A stretch of DNA of 64,000 nucleotides from contig NC_090725.1 of assembly GCF_036898095.1 (NCBI RefSeq), forward strand, positions 322,487,083-322,551,082. Reading direction: 5' to 3'. The stretch comes from Palaemon carinicauda (taxonomy: Eukaryota; Arthropoda; Malacostraca; Decapoda; Palaemonidae). Under the pieces are notes generated by a model. The model made no database searches, was not told the DNA's origin, and saw only the letters and a program-made list of their open reading frames with translations. Made by a program: the position numbers and the translations under genes. Positions within the stretch are counted from its first letter, which is position 1, and every line of letters begins with the position of its first letter. Positions 8,590 to 18,375 of this stretch are shown piece by piece.

Positions 8590-9310
8590 ATACATTATTA
8601 TTATTATTATTATTAAATGCTAAGCTACAACACTAGTTTGAAAAGCAGGATGCTATAAGCCCAAGGGCCCCAACATGGAAAATAGCCCAGTGAGGAAAGG
8701 AAACCAGGAAAAATAAAATATTTCAAGAGCAGTAACAACATTAAAATAAATATTTCATAATAAACAATACTGTAAATACTTAAACAAAACAAGAGGAAGA
8801 GAAATTAGATAGAATGGTGTGCCCGAGTGTACCCTCAAGCAAGGGAACTCTAACCCAAGACAGTGGAAGACCATGGTACAGAGGCTATGACACTACCCAA
8901 GACTAGAGAACAATGATTTGATTTTGGAGTGTCCTTCTCCTAGAAGAGCTGCTTACAATAGCTAGAGTGTTTCTTCTACCCTTACCAAGAGGAGAGTAGC
9001 CACTGAACAATTACCTTGCAGTAGTTAACCGCTTGGGTGAAGAAGAATTGTTTGATAATCACAGTGTTGTCAGTTGTATGAGGACAGAGGATAATATGTA
9101 AAGAATAGGCCAGACTATTCGGTGTATGTCTAGGCAAAGGGAAAGAACCGTAACCAGAGAGAAGGATTCAATGTAGTACTGTCTGGACAGTCAAAGGACC
9201 CTATAATTCTCTAGCAGTAGTATCTCAATGGTTGGCTGGTGCCCTGCAAGTTCTTGGTGAATGTCAAAGTGGTTTCTCAGGTAGCCAGCCTGTAACTACC
9301 GACACCTCAT
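8590..9310 (-). mobile_element. LINE 3' UTR fragment, minus strand, TAA-tailed
   Basis: On the minus strand the segment ends in (TAA)n at 8597-8616. It is preceded by a block (cctcactgggctattttcc, cccttgggcttatagcat) that is also recognisable, degraded, at 37780-37890 on the plus strand behind a Jockey-like RT relic. This suggests it is the 3' UTR of that LINE family. No coding remains; probably a 5'-truncated insertion. Confidence 0.62.
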
Positions 9311-9510
9311 TATGAATTTTAAGAGCCGAGTTTTCCGCAGTGTTGAAATCATAATCTTATTAAAGAACCCAGTTTTGTATATTTAGGAAAATTACAAATC
9401 ATTTTAAAATTTGTCTTATTTATAGAATTGCAACACAGTATTTTATAAAGGCAGTTTCAAGAAAAAATTGATTGTGATTTTATGGAAGCTATTGTATACA
9501 GTATAGGCAG

Positions 9511-9690
9511 TTTTAAATATTAAACTTAGCCGGTGAATATATAATAGCTGCAACTCTGCGGCTCGACAGACAACATACTCAAAAAACTCGCGAGCGATCG
9601 CTATGCAGGTTGCGGGTGTGCCCACCAGCGCCAACTGTCGGCCAGATACCACTCTCGAATGTAAACAAAACCTTCAATTCTTCTCTGTCG
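9511..9690 (+). repeat. Left ITR of element 2
   Basis: Reverse complement of 15838-16005, including the palindrome AGCGATCGCT at about 9593-9602 and 'cagcgccaactgtcggccag'. The outermost bases (ttttaaatattaaacttagc) are found inverted in the ICR. Confidence 0.92.
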
Positions 9691-9887
9691 ACGTTGACGA
9701 CAAGACGTACTTATACTCGCTGTAGAACCTGGAGTTTTCCCATCATCTTTGGTGAAGTACTTTATTTTGGTTTGAGCTTTCGCAGTACAGGTGTTTTTCC
9801 TCAACATAAACTCTTGAACTCTTTATTGAATCGGATTATTTGTTGATGACTTGGATTGTTTTTGGAATTTTCTTTGACTAATTCAAA

Positions 9888-12350
9888 ATGGCTGACCCTT
9901 CTCAAGTGCCTAGGTTTCGAAAGTGTAATGCTAGGGACTGTAATAGGCGTCTTCCAAAGGCTTCTCTCGACCCTCATACTGTTTGTTCCAATTGTCGGGG
10001 TAAAACCTGTCAATTGGGAGATCGGTGTGAGGAATGCGTGGGCCTTTCGGAATTCGATTTTATCGAATATGATAAGTATACACGCAGACTAGAGAGAGAT
10101 AGGGTAAGGAGAAGTTCTTCTAGGTCCGTAGATTTTTCCTCTCCACATGCCCCTGAACCTAATCCTTCCCCTGTAGTGGTTGTTCCTAACCCCCCTTCTA
10201 GCACTCAGGAACCGTCGATGCAAGACATGTTACGTGCTATCCATGCCTTGGGGGAGAGGGTTGAAGCGTTAGCAAGTGACCGTAATCAACTCATGGCTGA
10301 CGTGAAGGAACTTAAGTGCCACAGTGCCACGGCGGAAAGTGGGAAAGTGATTAGTGCGCAAAGTGTTGTGAACAGTGTTGCGACCGAGGGTTCGTCTGTT
10401 CGTGCCTGTCGTTCACCTAGTCCGGGACCTCTTGCAAGCTCCCAAGCCCAGGGGAGAAGCAATGTCGTACGACTTATGGGTTCGAGAGGCCTTGATCAGC
10501 GAACAGACGTTCCCTCTATGGTATCAGGCGTATCTCGTCAAGATCGCCCCTACCATAAGACGAGAGAGCCCATTTTTACCTCGTCTTCCGAAGGCGTTTC
10601 ACGCAAGAAACCATGGAGCAAGGTTTCTAGGCCTTTGAAACGCAAGTCGGTCCCTTCAGGACAGGTCCAACGTCCCGGATGTAGTCATTGGGACAGTTCG
10701 GACCCGTTGCTGTCATCGGATGACTGCTCGCCGCCTAAGCAAGGCAAAGTTGTGCCGTCTCAGACGCTAACCCCGGCTGTTACCGCACCCGTTACCGTAG
10801 ACCCTAAATGGGTTATACTGCAGGACATGCAGTCTAAGCTTGCGTCCCTTATGGCAGATTATAACGCAGAGAAGGTTTCCGTTGAACCTAGCCGTTTATC
10901 TCATGGAGATCCTGGCCGTCAGCCACCCAAGCGTTCTGTTGTGCGTCCTGTTGATGTTGGTGTTGCCAGTTCACGTCAACCAGTTGGGGTTGTACCACAC
11001 CCGATGCGGTCTCGTGTGGACTTTCAACCTAATGTGGACGTTAAGCAACTCACTGATGCGGCTGGTGACGTTCAGGACGTTCGCCAACCATCAGAGTTGA
11101 CTTGTTTTGACGCGGTGCGTCAACCTCCGCAACCTAGAGTTGTTTTGACTGCACAACCCAGGCGGTCTAAGCAGTCTCGGGTGGACGCTGTGCGTCCTCA
11201 CGCACCTGTTGTTGTTGTTGACAGTTCCCAGACTGTTCAGCAGTTTCAGGACGCTGCGTCCTGCTCCGTCACTTATGCACCAGTGCGGGCGGACGCTGCA
11301 TGTCAAGCATTGCCTACCCCTGTGCTTGTTTCTCATCAGTTATCAGATGAGGAACTTTCGGATGAGGACGTTGCTGACCCTCAGCCTGAGGATCATCCTT
11401 CAGATATTGATGAGCCTAGAGCAGTTCCGCCATCTATGGACTTTAAGAAAGTCATGCTCATCTTTAAAGAGTTGTTCCCTGAACACTTTGTCTCTGTTGC
11501 TCCTCGTTCGCCGCCGTCTGAGTTTGTTTTAGGCGTTCCTGCTGCCATGCCAGCCTTTACAAAACTTGTACTCTCTCGCTCGTCCAAGAGAGCTTTACGG
11601 CTTTTAGGCGATTGGTTGGAAACCAAGAGGAGTTTAGGGAAGACGGCCTTTGCCTTTCCACCAACTAAACTCTCGTCTAGATCGAGCGTCTGGTATGCCA
11701 CGGGAGAAGTTCTCGGCTTGGGAGTTCCTGCCTCTGCCCAGGGCGACTTCTCAAGTCTTGTAGACTCTCCCCGCCGCCTAGCCATGAGACGCTCGATGAT
11801 TAGTTGGTCATCCTCAGACCTGGACCATCTACTTAAGGGCATCTTTAGGGCTTTTGAAGTTTTTAACTTCCTTGACTGGTGTTTGGGAGCCCTGAGTAGG
11901 AAAATCTCATCAGCCGATAGAGATGTTTCCTTACTCATCATGTCCTGCATGGATAAGGCCATCCGCGATGGATCCAACGAGCTCTCCGCCTCGTTTACGT
12001 CAGGAGTCCTAAAGAAACGAGAGTCTCTGTGCTCTTTTCTGTCAGCAGGAGTAACGCCCTGTCAACGATCTGAGCTACTCTTTGCCCCTTTATCTAAGTT
12101 CTTGTTTCCTGAACTTTTGGTTAAAGAAATTTCGTTGTCCCTTGTGCAGAAGGACACCCATGACTTGGTTGCGTCCTCGGCTCGCAAAGGGACCCCTTCG
12201 TCTGCCTTGTCTGCTAGACCTAGGATAGACACGCCAGCGTCCAGGTTTATTCCGCCCTTTCGTGGCAGAGCCCCCAGCAGGGGAAGTATTCGTGCCGTTG
12301 GAAAGAGAGGAAAGAGGAAAGGAACCAAGTCCTCGCGAGGCAGAGTCTGA
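9888..12350 (+). CDS. Gag-like protein, element 2
   Basis: 820 aa from an ATG in a good context (caaaATGGct). The N-terminus has a Cys/His motif: CNARDCNRR, DPHTVCSNC, CEEC (residues about 13-50), then a basic stretch. A predicted coiled coil follows around 110-145, then a long Ser/Pro/Val-rich linker with repeated GACGTT-type codons. A structured Gag core covers about 510-760, and the tail is very basic and Gly/Arg-rich (FRGRAPSRG, KRGKRKGTKSSRGRV), typical of RNA-binding Gag ends. It probably packages element RNA. The frame overlaps the RT frame by 122 bases (12229-12350). No stop or frameshift seen. Confidence 0.88.
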   Translation: MADPSQVPRFRKCNARDCNRRLPKASLDPHTVCSNCRGKTCQLGDRCEECVGLSEFDFIEYDKYTRRLERDRVRRSSSRSVDFSSPHAPEPNPSPVVVVPNPPSSTQEPSMQDMLRAIHALGERVEALASDRNQLMADVKELKCHSATAESGKVISAQSVVNSVATEGSSVRACRSPSPGPLASSQAQGRSNVVRLMGSRGLDQRTDVPSMVSGVSRQDRPYHKTREPIFTSSSEGVSRKKPWSKVSRPLKRKSVPSGQVQRPGCSHWDSSDPLLSSDDCSPPKQGKVVPSQTLTPAVTAPVTVDPKWVILQDMQSKLASLMADYNAEKVSVEPSRLSHGDPGRQPPKRSVVRPVDVGVASSRQPVGVVPHPMRSRVDFQPNVDVKQLTDAAGDVQDVRQPSELTCFDAVRQPPQPRVVLTAQPRRSKQSRVDAVRPHAPVVVVDSSQTVQQFQDAASCSVTYAPVRADAACQALPTPVLVSHQLSDEELSDEDVADPQPEDHPSDIDEPRAVPPSMDFKKVMLIFKELFPEHFVSVAPRSPPSEFVLGVPAAMPAFTKLVLSRSSKRALRLLGDWLETKRSLGKTAFAFPPTKLSSRSSVWYATGEVLGLGVPASAQGDFSSLVDSPRRLAMRRSMISWSSSDLDHLLKGIFRAFEVFNFLDWCLGALSRKISSADRDVSLLIMSCMDKAIRDGSNELSASFTSGVLKKRESLCSFLSAGVTPCQRSELLFAPLSKFLFPELLVKEISLSLVQKDTHDLVASSARKGTPSSALSARPRIDTPASRFIPPFRGRAPSRGSIRAVGKRGKRKGTKSSRGRV

Positions 12351-14409
12351 CTGCCCGCAGCTTCAGACAGCAGTAGGTGCCAGACTCAAGAACTTCTGGC
12401 AAGCCTGGGAGAAGAGAGGCGCAGATCAACAGTCTGTGAGGTTGCTCAGAGAGGGGTACAAAATCCCATTTGTACGCAAACCTCCTCTAGCGACGTCCCC
12501 CATCGATCTCTCTCCCAGGTACCGAGAGGAAGCAAAGAGACAAGCCCTGAAACTAGAAGTGTCTCTTTTGCTAGAGAAGGGAGCGGTGGTCAAAGTCTCG
12601 GACCTTCAATCACCGGGGTTTTACAACCGTCTCTTCCTAGTACCAAAGAAGACAGGAGGTTGGAGACCGGTGCTAGACGTCAGTGCTCTGAATGTCTTTG
12701 TCACAAAGACAAAATTCACCATGGAGACCACGAAGTCAGTTTTAGCAGCGGTCAGAAAGGGAGACTGGATGGTCTCTCTAGACCTAAGAGACGCTTACTT
12801 CCACATCCCCATTCACTCAGATTCCCAACCTTTTCTGAGATTTGTGTTCGACAATGTGGTGTACCAGTTTCGGGCCCTGTGCTTTGGCCTAAGTCCTGCT
12901 CCTCTCGTGTTTACGAGGCTTATGAGGAATGTGGCAAAATTCCTTCATTTATCGGGTATCCGAGCCTCCCTTTATTTGGACGACTGGCTTCTCAGAGCCT
13001 CGTCCAGTCATCGCTGTCTGAAGGATCTCAATTGTACTCTAGATCTGACCAAGGAATTGGGACTTCTGGTCAACTTGGAAAAGTCCCAGCTGATCCCATC
13101 CCAAACTATTCTGTATTTAGGGATGGAGATTCGCAGTCCAGTTTTTCGGGCTTTTCCGTCGGCCCCCAGAATAGATCAAGCCCTGCTCGTAATCCAAAAG
13201 ATGTTGAAGAGAGAACGTTGCTCAGTCAGGAATTGGATGAGTCTGATAGGAACTCTATCATCCCTGGAGCAGTTTGTCTCGCTAGGAAGGCTACACCTCC
13301 GACCTCTACAATTCCATCTAGCTTTTCACTGGAAAAAGGACAAGACGCTAGAGGCGGTCTCGATCCCGATTTCCGAAAAAGTAAAGACTTGCCTGAATTG
13401 GTGGAAAGACAATATCAGTCTACGAGAGGGACTTCCCCTAGCAGTTCAGAAACCAAACCACGTCCTCTTCTCAGACGCATCGGATTTGGGTTGGGGTGCG
13501 ACACTGGACGGTTGGGAATGCTCAGGTCTGTGGACCTCAAGTCAGAGGAGCATGCATGTCAACGGCAAGGAGCTTTTGGCAGTTCACCTGGCCTTGATAA
13601 GCTTCGAGAGTCTCCTTCTTGACAAAGTGGTGGAGGTCAACTCGGACAACACCACAGCCTTGGCGTACATTTCCAAACAAGGAGGTACCCACTCTCTGAC
13701 ACTGTACGAGATCGCAAGGGACCTGCTCATCTGGTCAAGAGATCGAGGCATATCCCTAGTGACGAGGTTTATCCAGGGCGACTTGAACGTTCTAGCAGAC
13801 TGTCTCAGTCGGAAAGGTCAGGTAATTCCAACCGAATGGACCCTCCACAAGGATGTGTGCAAGAGGCTTTGGGCGACTTGGGGTCAACCCACCATAGACC
13901 TATTTGCAACCTCGATGACCAAGAGGCTTCCAATCTATTGCTCTCCAGTCCCAGACCCAGCAGCAATACATATAGATGCCTTTCTCCTGGACTGGTCTCA
14001 CCTAGACCTTTACGCATTCCCACCATTCAAGATTGTCAACAAGGTACTGCAGAAGTTCGCCTCTCACGAAGGGACAAGGTTGACGTTAGTTGCTCCCCTC
14101 TGGCCCGCGAGAGAATGGTTCACCGAGGTACTACGATGGCTGGTAGACTTCCTAAGAAGTCTTCCTCTAAGAGTAGACCTATTACGTCAGCCACACGTAA
14201 AGAAGGTACACCAAAGCCTCCACGCTCTTCGTCTGACTGCCTTCAGACTATCGAAAGACTCTCGAGAGCTAGAGGCTTTTCGAAGGAGGCAGCCAGTGCG
14301 ATTGCAAGAGCAAGGAGAGCTTCTACCATTAGAGTTTACCAATCGAAGAGGGAAATCTTCCGAGACTGGTGCAAGTCAGTATCTGTATCCTCGTCCAGTA
14401 CCTCTGTAG
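12229..14409 (+). CDS. Reverse transcriptase/RNase H, element 2
   Basis: Open from after TAG 12226 to 14409, in +1 frame relative to Gag. There is no ATG before 12721, which lies inside the RT domain, so synthesis as a Gag-RT fusion by +1 frameshifting in the 122-base overlap is the simplest reading. From GTG 12262: RLKNFWQAW at about 41, FLVPKKTGGWRPVLDVSALN at about 125-144, motif A SLDLRDAYFHIP (D174), FGLSPAP, motif C YLDDW (238-242). RNase H acids follow in FSDAS, GKELLAV, NSDNTT and VLADCLSR. The DIRS-type DLFATSMTKRLP...YAFPPFKIV...LVAPLWPAREW block comes next. The C-terminal portion overlaps the recombinase frame for 574 bases. Intact. Confidence 0.93.
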   Translation, partial: TRQRPGLFRPFVAEPPAGEVFVPLEREERGKEPSPREAESDCPQLQTAVGARLKNFWQAWEKRGADQQSVRLLREGYKIPFVRKPPLATSPIDLSPRYREEAKRQALKLEVSLLLEKGAVVKVSDLQSPGFYNRLFLVPKKTGGWRPVLDVSALNVFVTKTKFTMETTKSVLAAVRKGDWMVSLDLRDAYFHIPIHSDSQPFLRFVFDNVVYQFRALCFGLSPAPLVFTRLMRNVAKFLHLSGIRASLYLDDWLLRASSSHRCLKDLNCTLDLTKELGLLVNLEKSQLIPSQTILYLGMEIRSPVFRAFPSAPRIDQALLVIQKMLKRERCSVRNWMSLIGTLSSLEQFVSLGRLHLRPLQFHLAFHWKKDKTLEAVSIPISEKVKTCLNWWKDNISLREGLPLAVQKPNHVLFSDASDLGWGATLDGWECSGLWTSSQRSMHVNGKELLAVHLALISFESLLLDKVVEVNSDNTTALAYISKQGGTHSLTLYEIARDLLIWSRDRGISLVTRFIQGDLNVLADCLSRKGQVIPTEWTLHKDVCKRLWATWGQPTIDLFATSMTKRLPIYCSPVPDPAAIHIDAFLLDWSHLDLYAFPPFKIVNKVLQKFASHEGTRLTLVAPLWPAREWFTEVLRWLVDFLRSLPLRVDLLRQPHVKKVHQSLHALRLTAFRLSKDSRELEAFRRRQPVRLQEQGELLPLEFTNRRGKSSETGASQYLYPRPVPL

Positions 14410-15308
14410 CCCAAATCGCGGACTTTCTCTTATACCTGAGAAGAGTTCGCTCCCTTTCAGCTCCCACGATCAAGGGCTACAGGAGCATGTTGGCTTCGGT
14501 CTTCCGGCATAGAGGCTTAGATCTTTCCAACAATAAAGATCTACAAGATCTCCTTAAGTCTTTTGAGACCTCTAAGGAACGTCGTTTGGCTACACCTGGA
14601 TGGAATTTAGACGTGGTCCTAAGATTCCTCATGTCAGACAGGTTCGAGCCTTTACATTCAGCCTCCCTGAAGGATCTCACTCTTAAGACTCTTTTCCTGG
14701 TATGCTTGGCCTCAGCTAAAAGAGTCAGTGAGCTTCATGCCTTCAGCAAGAACATCGGTTTTTCGACAGAAAAAGCCTCTTGTTCTCTTCAACTTGGTTT
14801 CCTAGCCAAGAAAGAACTGCCTTCTCGTCCTTGGCCTAAATCTTTTGATATTCCTAGCTTATCAAAGATCGTGGGCAACGAGTTAGTAAGAGCATTATGC
14901 CCCGTTAGAGCTCTTAAGTTCTATTTAGCTCGTACTAAGCCTTTAAGAGGTCAATCTGAAGCGTTATGGTGTTCGGTTAAGAAACCATCCTTACCTATGT
15001 CAAAGAATGCTTTGTCATATTTTATCAGATTGTTAATACGAGAAGCTCATTCACACTTGAGTGAGGAAGACCGATCTTTGCTTAAGGTTAAGACGCACGA
15101 AATTAGAGCTATAGCTACTTCCGTGGCCTTTAAGCAAAATAGATCTCTGCAAAGTATCATGGACGCGACCTTTTGGAGAAGCAAGTCAGTGTTCGCGTCT
15201 TTTTACTTGAAAGATGTCCAGACTCTTTACGAGGACTGCTACACACTGGGTCCATTCGTAGCAGCGAGTGCAATAGTGGGTGAGGGCTCAACCACTACAC
15301 TTCCCTAA
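13836..15308 (+). CDS. Tyrosine recombinase, element 2
   Basis: 490 aa from ATG 13836; the frame is open from 13623. The first 150 or so residues overlap the RT frame and look non-globular. The SAM-like/core-binding part is around 150-260 (RVYQSKREIFRDWC, IADFLLYLR, APTIKGYRSML). Catalytic residues: box I Arg in SAKRVSEL (about 296), H-E-I-R (420-423), Trp in FWRSKS and nucleophile Tyr in SFYLKD (about 457). It would recombine circular element DNA into target DNA at a short T-rich core, without target duplication. It shares the same frame as Gag, as in element A, but stops separate the two here. Confidence 0.92.
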   Translation: MDPPQGCVQEALGDLGSTHHRPICNLDDQEASNLLLSSPRPSSNTYRCLSPGLVSPRPLRIPTIQDCQQGTAEVRLSRRDKVDVSCSPLARERMVHRGTTMAGRLPKKSSSKSRPITSATRKEGTPKPPRSSSDCLQTIERLSRARGFSKEAASAIARARRASTIRVYQSKREIFRDWCKSVSVSSSSTSVAQIADFLLYLRRVRSLSAPTIKGYRSMLASVFRHRGLDLSNNKDLQDLLKSFETSKERRLATPGWNLDVVLRFLMSDRFEPLHSASLKDLTLKTLFLVCLASAKRVSELHAFSKNIGFSTEKASCSLQLGFLAKKELPSRPWPKSFDIPSLSKIVGNELVRALCPVRALKFYLARTKPLRGQSEALWCSVKKPSLPMSKNALSYFIRLLIREAHSHLSEEDRSLLKVKTHEIRAIATSVAFKQNRSLQSIMDATFWRSKSVFASFYLKDVQTLYEDCYTLGPFVAASAIVGEGSTTTLP

Positions 15309-15367
15309 TTCCATATCCTTTTAATCTGTCTCTTGAAATGTTTTTAATATTGTTTTTTGGGTTGTAC

Positions 15368-15400
15368 GGAAGGCTAAGAAGCCTTTCGCATCCTGGTTGA
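15368..15400 (+). other. Conserved 3' UTR hairpin, family B
   Basis: AAGGCT-AAGA-AGCCTT stem-loop about 70 bases after the recombinase stop. It is preserved in all four family B copies (about 26505, 33688 and 43788). A second one, ATCCT-AAG-AGGAT, follows near 15514 and recurs in elements 3 and 4. Possible RNA 3' end or packaging signal. Confidence 0.6.
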
Positions 15401-15706
15401 TTTGGCGGGTGGTCAAAGTCATTTCTTGAGAGCGCCCAGATTAGGGGTTTGATGAGGTCCTGTTGTATGGGTTGCAGCCCTTGATACTTCAGCTCCTGGG
15501 AGTCTGACAGCATCCTAAGAGGATCGCTGGGCTCCGTGAGGAAGACAGACTTACAAGGCAGAGTAATCGTCTAAGTCGACTTCCTTACCAGGTACCTATT
15601 TATTTTGGTTTTGTTATATTGATAACTGTCAAAATGAAAAAACTCTTAGCTTATACGCTGTAAACATATTAACTCTGGTCTCTACCCACCTCCTTGGGTG
15701 TGAATC

Positions 15707-15800
15707 AGCTATTATATATTCACCGGCTAAGTTTAATATTTAAAAATGATATTTTAATTATAAAATAAATTTTTGAATATACTTACCCGGTGAATATATA
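15707..15800 (+). repeat. ICR of element 2
   Basis: The left half (cagctattatatattcaccggc...) is the reverse complement of the outer left end. The right half (atgatattttaattat...) is the reverse complement of the outer right end. They join at AAAA. Confidence 0.93.
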
Positions 15801-15829
15801 AATTAAATGACCCTCCCTTCCTCCCCAAT

Positions 15830-16046
15830 AGAGACGCAGCGGGACGAGAAGAATTGAAGGTTTTGTTTACATTCGAGAGTGGTATCTGGCCGACAGTTGG
15901 CGCTGGTGGGCACACCCGCAACCTGCATAGCGATCGCTCGCGAGTTTTTTGAGTATGTTGTCTGTCGAGCCGCAGAGTTGCAGCTATTATATATTCACCG
16001 GGTAAGTATATTCAAAAATTTATTTTATAATTAAAATATCATTTTT
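15830..16046 (+). repeat. Right ITR of element 2
   Basis: Inverted copy of the left ITR with a terminal extension that ends 'aaaatatcattttt'. It contains AGCGATCGCT and a splice-donor-like GGTAAGTA just inside the end. Confidence 0.92.
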
Positions 16047-17112
16047 ATAACAAACTTTGTGTTGTAATTTTATACAAGGATTATACTATGTGCCACATAT
16101 AACCTTGAATAATTCTGAATGATTAAAGATTATATTTTTATTGCAGATTAAGAGCTGAGTTGAAGGTGATGTCAGGGACTAAATTCGTCCTTCATTTTCC
16201 TTCCTCATTGTGTATATCAAGATTCAAATTCCCAGATGCTGTGGAAGCACCGTGAATGTGAAAAATGGTTGGACGGAATGATCCACCCATGGCCATCTCT
16301 TCCAGAATAACAAACCCAAGAACTTCTTGTGTTTTACAATGTTTTGTTGTGTCAGATCTTTAGAGTAGGAAGTCCTTTAATTTCTTATGCATGACTGAGC
16401 TTGTCTAGTTTATCATGGTCTGACCCTTCTCTAAGCAAAAGCTTCAAGAAATGCATTTTTTTTTAATGATTAGCAAATATTTGTGAATGCCTGCTACATT
16501 TCGATTCTGATTTTTTGAACCATACGTTTTATGTATTCAATTGCTAATCAAGTTTTGTTCCGATACAAATGTGAACTTTAGTCCTTTTAAATAGTGGAGT
16601 ACTTCAGATTACCTGGGTGCTCTTCCAATATGGATACACATGTGTTTTACAAGTTAGTCTCTCAATGTTCTCTCCTATGTTTGATTCTGTATCTTCCATT
16701 TGCCTGGTAGAGTTAGATATTATAGGTTTTTCCATCGCAGTTGACCTGACGGTTGTGAAGCAGTACCTCTGAAGGAGAGAAGTTTGGTGTATAAATAGAT
16801 ATAATAAGGAGAATGTGGGAACCATATAATCACAGACCTGTAAGACCCAGCATGCAGATCTGAGTGTGTATAATTTCAGCATTCATTTAACTTTTCTGTT
16901 GATTCAGCCTTTGTCTACTTGTTTTATTAGTAAAGGAATACACTACTGAATCAATAGATCCAAATGTGCAATTTTAGTTGAGATAGAAAGAAAAAGGCCC
17001 ACATTGCTTGACGAAAAAGTTTTGTGTTGCTCTTTTGGAGTCTTAAAAGAAAAAGGAGTCAGGGTTTGGCTTAACGCTTAAACAAAAGATAAGTTCTACC
17101 TATGTATTTACA
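16047..17112. other. AT-rich DNA, no gene recognised
   Basis: Only short frames occur, including a 92-codon minus-strand frame (16604-16882) with no recognisable domain. I see no RNA gene or repeat structure. Confidence 0.6.
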
Positions 17113-18060
17113 TCATCGTCGTCGGCATGTCATGTACTCATATCCGAATACGGTATCATAGTTTTCAGTCCCAATAGAATGTTGAATAGAGGAGAGGGCC
17201 ATAGTAGGTTAATTTTTGTTAGGGTAGTGAGCCTTCTTAAGGCTCGTAAGACCAATTCGTACCCTGAATAATCGAGGGTATTGATCACTGAATTGTGGGA
17301 AGTGGTTGTGGTCGATTTGCTCTTTCGGCCCGTTGCTGTCGTTTAGCTAACAGGTTGGCTCTTCTATTCTCTTCATTGAGGTTCTTGCCCACTTTAACTT
17401 TACTTCTCCACTCCTCGTTCCTGTTGCTTGCTGAAGCTTCGAAGGTGTTGGGGTCTGTGGTAGCTTCCTTGAGGGATATCTTTAGTTGGTCTTTAAATCG
17501 AAGCATCGGATGGCCTATAGGGCGATCACCTGCAGAGTATTTTCTTTGGTAGTCTCGTGTCCTCCATGTGCATCACATGTTCATACCATCTTCGGCAGTG
17601 TTTCATGGTCATGGCCTCGATGATAGCGTAGTTGGCTCTTTCAGTGACTGCTGTATTGGACACAATCGTTGCATTTGATTTTCATTATTGCTCTCAGTTT
17701 TTTCTGGTGGAATTGTTTCAATTTTTTGAGGTCCTTACCTTAAAGGGTCCAAGTCTCACATGCATACTATAATAGCGTTGTATACCTTCACCTTTGAATG
17801 GTTGGTTAGGTCTTTGTTCATGAACAGCCTGTTGGATGGTCTCCCATATGCAGTGTGGCCAGCTTGTAACCTGTTTTCAATGTCTTTGGAGGAGGTGCTC
17901 TGGGGGGAAAGGATGCTTCCCAGGTAGGGGAAGTGTTTATCGCATTTAATTTTGGTTCCATCCATGGTGATGTTAGTTACTGGTGGATTTTCCCCTGGTT
18001 TGGCTAGGCCAATATCTTAATTTTGCCTTGTTAACTTTTAGGCCAAAACACACGTAGGCA
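17113..18060 (-). pseudogene. Non-LTR retrotransposon (LINE) RT C-terminal relic
   Basis: Read on the minus strand from about 18045 to 17285: LKVNKAK, then HFPYLGSILSPQ, KDIENRLQAG, AYGRPSNRLF, KDLTNHSKVKVYNAIIV. After frame changes come a post-RT region and PIGHPMLRFKDQLKISLKEA. This is the typical C-terminal region of non-LTR RT ORFs (F-x-YLGS followed by a KVKVY helix). Frames shift and a stop interrupts. The element ends in a (GATGATG)-like tail near 17113. 5'-truncated; not functional. Confidence 0.8.
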
Positions 18061-18088
18061 GCATGGACTATGCTCCAAGGGAAATTTT

Positions 18089-18375
18089 ATGGCTGCGTAC
18101 AAAAAGGCTCAAGAGGCAGATAATAAGCCAAGATTCAATGACCATTTCAATCTAAGACCCAAGAACAGCAGAGGATATATTTATGACAATGAAATAATCT
18201 CCAACAGATTTTGTAGATTTGAAAACAAAACCCTCAGAAGAATATTGGGGTTAAATGGCAGGACAGGATTAGATAAGAAACTATAAGAGAGATTACTCCA
18301 ATGCCATATATGGATGAGATCATGGTGAGGGGAAGACGGAGATGGTTTTGGGCATGCTCTTCACACTCCTAAAGA
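18089..18375 (+). pseudogene. Possible plus-strand LINE C-terminal fragment
   Basis: FENKTLRRILGLNGRTG followed, across a frame change, by GRRRWF resembles the post-RT LRRILG...RRRWFGH region of LINE ORFs. It is in opposite orientation to the neighbouring relic, so it is either a separate fragment or an inverted piece of the same family. Short and decayed. Confidence 0.4.

Larger units (their letters stand above)
9511..16046 (+). mobile_element. DIRS-like retrotransposon, family B, near intact (element 2)
   Basis: About 6.5 kb with paired ITRs (9511-9690 and 15830-16046), an ICR (15707-15800) and three open frames: gag, RT-RNase H and tyrosine recombinase. All domain motifs are present and no stops interrupt them. 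The right end is ...aaatatcat-TTTT and the left end TTTT-aaatatt; the ICR carries the complementary junction aatattt-AAAA-atgatat. It is the only family B copy here with all functions, so it or a sibling could be the helper for elements 3-5. Confidence 0.93.

Noticed and set aside
9443..9846. Short ORFs in the element 2 left ITR
   Set aside because: Both strands of an inverted repeat region open by chance; no conservation in sibling ITRs.
12262..12262. Codon 12262 as a normal start of the element 2 RT
   Set aside because: It is GTG, and there is no ATG until 12721 inside RT; a Gag-RT fusion by frameshifting is more likely.
12660..13622. 320-codon frame overlapping the element 2 RT
   Set aside because: Shadow of the RT frame with no domain character; the equivalent frame in element A is open for the same reason.
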